From NCBI GenBank assembly GCA_050249415.1, contig JBFWQO010000011.1:1-64000 (forward strand): a stretch of DNA of 64,000 nucleotides. The letters are read 5' to 3'. The first letter of the stretch is position 1. Every line of letters begins with the position of its first letter. The notes beneath the pieces are model-generated. The model ran no database searches. It was not told where the DNA came from and saw nothing but the letters and a program-made list of their open reading frames with translations. Both the position numbers and the translations under genes were made by a program. The DNA comes from CADEFQ01 sp050249415 (GTDB taxonomy: Bacteria > Pseudomonadota > Gammaproteobacteria > Steroidobacterales > Steroidobacteraceae). Of the stretch, positions 62,233 through 64,000 are shown piece after piece.

Positions 62233-62671
62233 CGCCCGCGCCCCCCTCCTGCCCCGGGCGCTTGTTGTGGGCCGCGGCCCACCCGTCATACCGGCCGTGA
62301 AACTCATCCGCCATCGCGTTGAACTTGCGGCTCGTCGCCTGCATGTCGGACACGGACAGGCGAATCGCGCGCTGCGCATGGACCGCGTAGCACAGTTCCG
62401 ACTGGTCCGGCACATATTTGTATTCGGCCTCGAAGCCATCGCGCACGAGCCGCTCCACGACCCGCTGCGCCGCGCCCTCGTTCGGCATGCCGAAGAAGAA
62501 CACGACGTCGTGCGGCTGGAAGGGATCCGAGCCCTCCGCCCGCAGCTTCTCGATGAGCTTCGCATCCCAGCTGTGGGCCGGCCGGTCGCGGGCCTTCTTG
62601 ATGCTCATCCAGATACGCGCGAGGGCGATGCCCCCGCCGAGCAGCAGTACCAGCAAGTAGGCGATTTTCAT
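62225..62671 (-). CDS. RraB-like protein with N-terminal membrane anchor
   Basis: A 148-residue protein. One hydrophobic segment opens it (IAYLLVLLLGGGIALARIW). The rest looks like the RraB/DUF1260 domain: DVVFFFGMPNEGAAQRVVERLVRDGFEAEYKYV, then LSVSDMQATSRKFNAMADEFHGRYDGW. RraB in E. coli inhibits RNase E. This copy is membrane-tethered, unlike RraB, so its role is uncertain. The stop lies in a heptamer array. Confidence 0.7.
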   Translation of the reverse strand: MKIAYLLVLLLGGGIALARIWMSIKKARDRPAHSWDAKLIEKLRAEGSDPFQPHDVVFFFGMPNEGAAQRVVERLVRDGFEAEYKYVPDQSELCYAVHAQRAIRLSVSDMQATSRKFNAMADEFHGRYDGWAAAHNKRPGQEGGAGGE

Positions 62672-62708
62672 CGGTCACACACGCCTGCGGCGTGCCTCCC
62701 GCAACATC

Positions 62709-63488
62709 CTACCTCGGGAATCGCGGCTTCCTTTTCTCGAGGAATGCCGTGATGCCTTCGCGCCCTTCCGCTCCCGCGGCCTGCGCGGCAATGGCCTCGC
62801 TCTCGAGGCCCATCTGCGTCTCGAGCGCGCCGAGCGATGCCGCGAGCAGCCGTTTCGCCTTGCCGAAGGCACCGCGCGGCCCGGCAGCGAGCTTGCGCGC
62901 GAGGTCGCGCGCCGCCGTGAGCACCTCCGCATCGGGGACGACCTGGTTCACGAGGCCCCAGTCGAGCGCTTCGGCGGCGCTCAGTGCGCGGTTGGTCAGG
63001 ATCAGTTCCATCGCGCGCTTCGCGCCGACCGCGCGCGGCAGCAGGAACGAGGTGCCGCCGTCCGGCGTGAGACCGACGCCCGTATAGGCGAGCGAAATCT
63101 TCGCGCCTTCCGCGAGGATCGCGAGGTCGGCCATCGCGACGAGACCGACCCCCGCGCCCGCCGCGGTGCCGTTCACCGCCGCAACGACAGGGGCGTCCAT
63201 GCGCATGAAGCGTGCGACCGCGGCGTGCAGGTGGGTCGTCAGCTCCTTCAGGTACGGCTCGGCCGGCAGGCCCCCCGCGATCATGCCGCGCAGGTCGCCG
63301 CCGAAGCAGAACGCCTTGCCGGCGCCGGTCAGCACGACCGCGCGCACGGCGGGGTCCGCCTCGCAACGCAGGGCCGCGGCGAGGAGTTCGCGTCCCATCG
63401 CGAGATCGAGCGTGTTGGCGGTATCGGGCCGGTTGAGAGTGACGACGGCGACATCGTCGCTGACATCGACAAGCACGGTTTCGGTCAT
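62709..63488 (-). CDS. Enoyl-CoA hydratase/isomerase family protein
   Basis: A 259-residue crotonase. The oxyanion hole is in GKAFCFGGDLRGM and NGTAAGAGVGLVAMAD. The acidic position reads LAYTGVGLTPDGGTSFLLPR, with Asp where hydratases have Glu, similar to PaaG-type isomerases. The C-terminal ITAFLEKRKPRFP is common in the family. The exact substrate is unknown. It lies seven bases from the ferredoxin gene and may share its transcript. Confidence 0.85.
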   Translation of the reverse strand: MTETVLVDVSDDVAVVTLNRPDTANTLDLAMGRELLAAALRCEADPAVRAVVLTGAGKAFCFGGDLRGMIAGGLPAEPYLKELTTHLHAAVARFMRMDAPVVAAVNGTAAGAGVGLVAMADLAILAEGAKISLAYTGVGLTPDGGTSFLLPRAVGAKRAMELILTNRALSAAEALDWGLVNQVVPDAEVLTAARDLARKLAAGPRGAFGKAKRLLAASLGALETQMGLESEAIAAQAAGAEGREGITAFLEKRKPRFPR

Positions 63489-63495
63489 GGCATCC

Positions 63496-63810
63496 TCATT
63501 CGTCGGGCGCGATGGTGACCTTGAGGCCGTCCACCGCGGGTGTGAAATCGATCTGGCACGAGAGGCGCGAGCGCCCCTCGAAGTGGGTCAGTTCGGAGAG
63601 CAGATCTTTCTCGTCCGACATCGGCGCCGGCAACCGGCCGGCCCACTCGGGATCCACGTACACATGGCAGGTGGCGCACGAGCACATGCCGCCGCAGATC
63701 GCCGCGACGCCGTACTCGAGTTCGCGCAGGACTTCCATGACCTTGAGCCCCGGCTGCGCCTCGACCTCGTGCTCGATCCCGTCGCGGTCGACGACCTTCA
63801 ACACTGCCAT
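63496..63810 (-). CDS. 2Fe-2S ferredoxin (putidaredoxin/adrenodoxin type)
   Basis: A 104-residue electron carrier, probably for a cytochrome P450 or other oxygenase. The cluster-binding pattern C-x5-C-x2-C is seen in CGGMCSCATC, with the fourth Cys near SCQIDF. The start at 63810 follows GAGGGGAG. A GTG two codons upstream is less likely. A CATAAT -10 lies 28 bases before the ATG. Confidence 0.9.
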   Translation of the reverse strand: MAVLKVVDRDGIEHEVEAQPGLKVMEVLRELEYGVAAICGGMCSCATCHVYVDPEWAGRLPAPMSDEKDLLSELTHFEGRSRLSCQIDFTPAVDGLKVTIAPDE

Positions 63811-63825
63811 CCGCACTCCCCTCGA

Positions 63826-64000
63826 TCAAAGATTCCTATTATGCACGAGGGCACTGGCGGCGCCTTGCTCCGCCGCAAGATCGGCCGCCGACGGCGCGGC
63901 CGCCACACGGCGCGCGCGGTACCAGAGAAAGACGAGCAACCGGAACAGCCACACCGCGGCCGCGACGGCGCCGGGCCCGACCTCGAGATCCATGGCCGCG
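63826..64000 (-). CDS. Possible C-terminal end of a gene or a small ORF, cut by the window edge
   Basis: A frame open from the window edge runs to a TGA at 63826-63828. From an in-frame ATG at 63993 it would encode 55 residues with one hydrophobic helix (AAAVWLFRLLVFLWYRARR). The frame could continue upstream beyond the window. The CATAAT -10 of the ferredoxin gene lies inside it. The coding status is uncertain. Confidence 0.3.
   Translation of the reverse strand, partial: AAMDLEVGPGAVAAAVWLFRLLVFLWYRARRVAAAPSAADLAAEQGAASALVHNRNL

Overview
The window is GC-rich DNA, densely packed with genes, and reads as the chromosome of a gammaproteobacterium. The marker genes and their order (guaB-guaA, der-bamB-yfgM-hisS-rodZ-pilF-rlmN-ndk, trmJ/suhB, yajC-secD-secF next to tgt-queA, dsbC-xerD, GDH-180-type glutamate dehydrogenase) are typical of the Xanthomonadales / Nevskiales / Steroidobacterales neighbourhood. 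That placement is inferred from gene content; no 16S gene is present. Many genes are coupled by ATGA or GTGA stop-start overlaps. Several genes have a -10-like hexamer only 6-11 bases before the start codon and no Shine-Dalgarno site, which suggests leaderless mRNAs.

Layout. (1) 1-3091 looks like a mobile-element remnant beside the 3' end of guaA. It holds a truncated unknown gene, a class II Fic enzyme, and an IS6-type insertion sequence whose transposase frame runs into a piece of a DUF4102-type integrase. (2) 3092-6496 carries guaA, guaB and a tautomerase-family gene. (3) 6602-10427 carries a winged-helix/TPR regulator, xseA and an M23 peptidase. (4) 10389-20880 is a long leftward housekeeping block: der, bamB, yfgM-like, hisS, rodZ, pilF, rlmN, ndk, iscA, a degenerate IscU-like gene, iscS and trmJ. 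ispG, iscR, hscBA and fdx are absent from it. (5) suhB, an amino-acid permease with a large loop insertion, secF-secD-yajC, tgt-queA and a tRNA-Leu(CAA) follow to 29217. (6) 29244-36427 has a DUF3313 lipoprotein, a Nudix hydrolase, fdxA, dsbC, xerD, an acyltransferase, a periplasmic trehalase and a D-amino-acid dehydrogenase. (7) 36681-50364 is a catabolic locus: icmF on one side and, divergently, a TetR regulator, thiolase, carboxylase beta subunit, thioesterase, crotonase, SDR, ETF-ubiquinone oxidoreductase, acetoacetyl-CoA synthetase and zapE. (8) The right part holds hppD with a divergent MarR gene, gdhB, a glycosyltransferase, gpmA, a YceI protein, a TonB-dependent receptor, an RraB-like protein, a crotonase and a 2Fe-2S ferredoxin.

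How it works together. The catabolic locus fits branched-chain acyl-CoA breakdown: IcmF interconverts isobutyryl- and butyryl-CoA, the thiolase, crotonase, SDR and carboxylase process acyl-CoAs, ETF-QO passes electrons to ubiquinone, and the ligase activates acetoacetate. The icmF/tetR intergenic region holds three GGTAA-type half-sites. hppD (tyrosine breakdown) and gdhB (glutamate oxidation) make amino-acid catabolism a theme of the right half.

The most unusual feature that ordinary annotation does not explain is a family of seven-base tandem repeat arrays, some arranged as large inverted repeats around a shared CAGCCAGA/TCTGGCTG core. They recur at the 3' ends of genes (near 17659, 36451, 50412, 57831 and 62150). 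I see no clear new defence system. The nearest candidate is the Fic gene and its overlapping unknown partner at the left edge.
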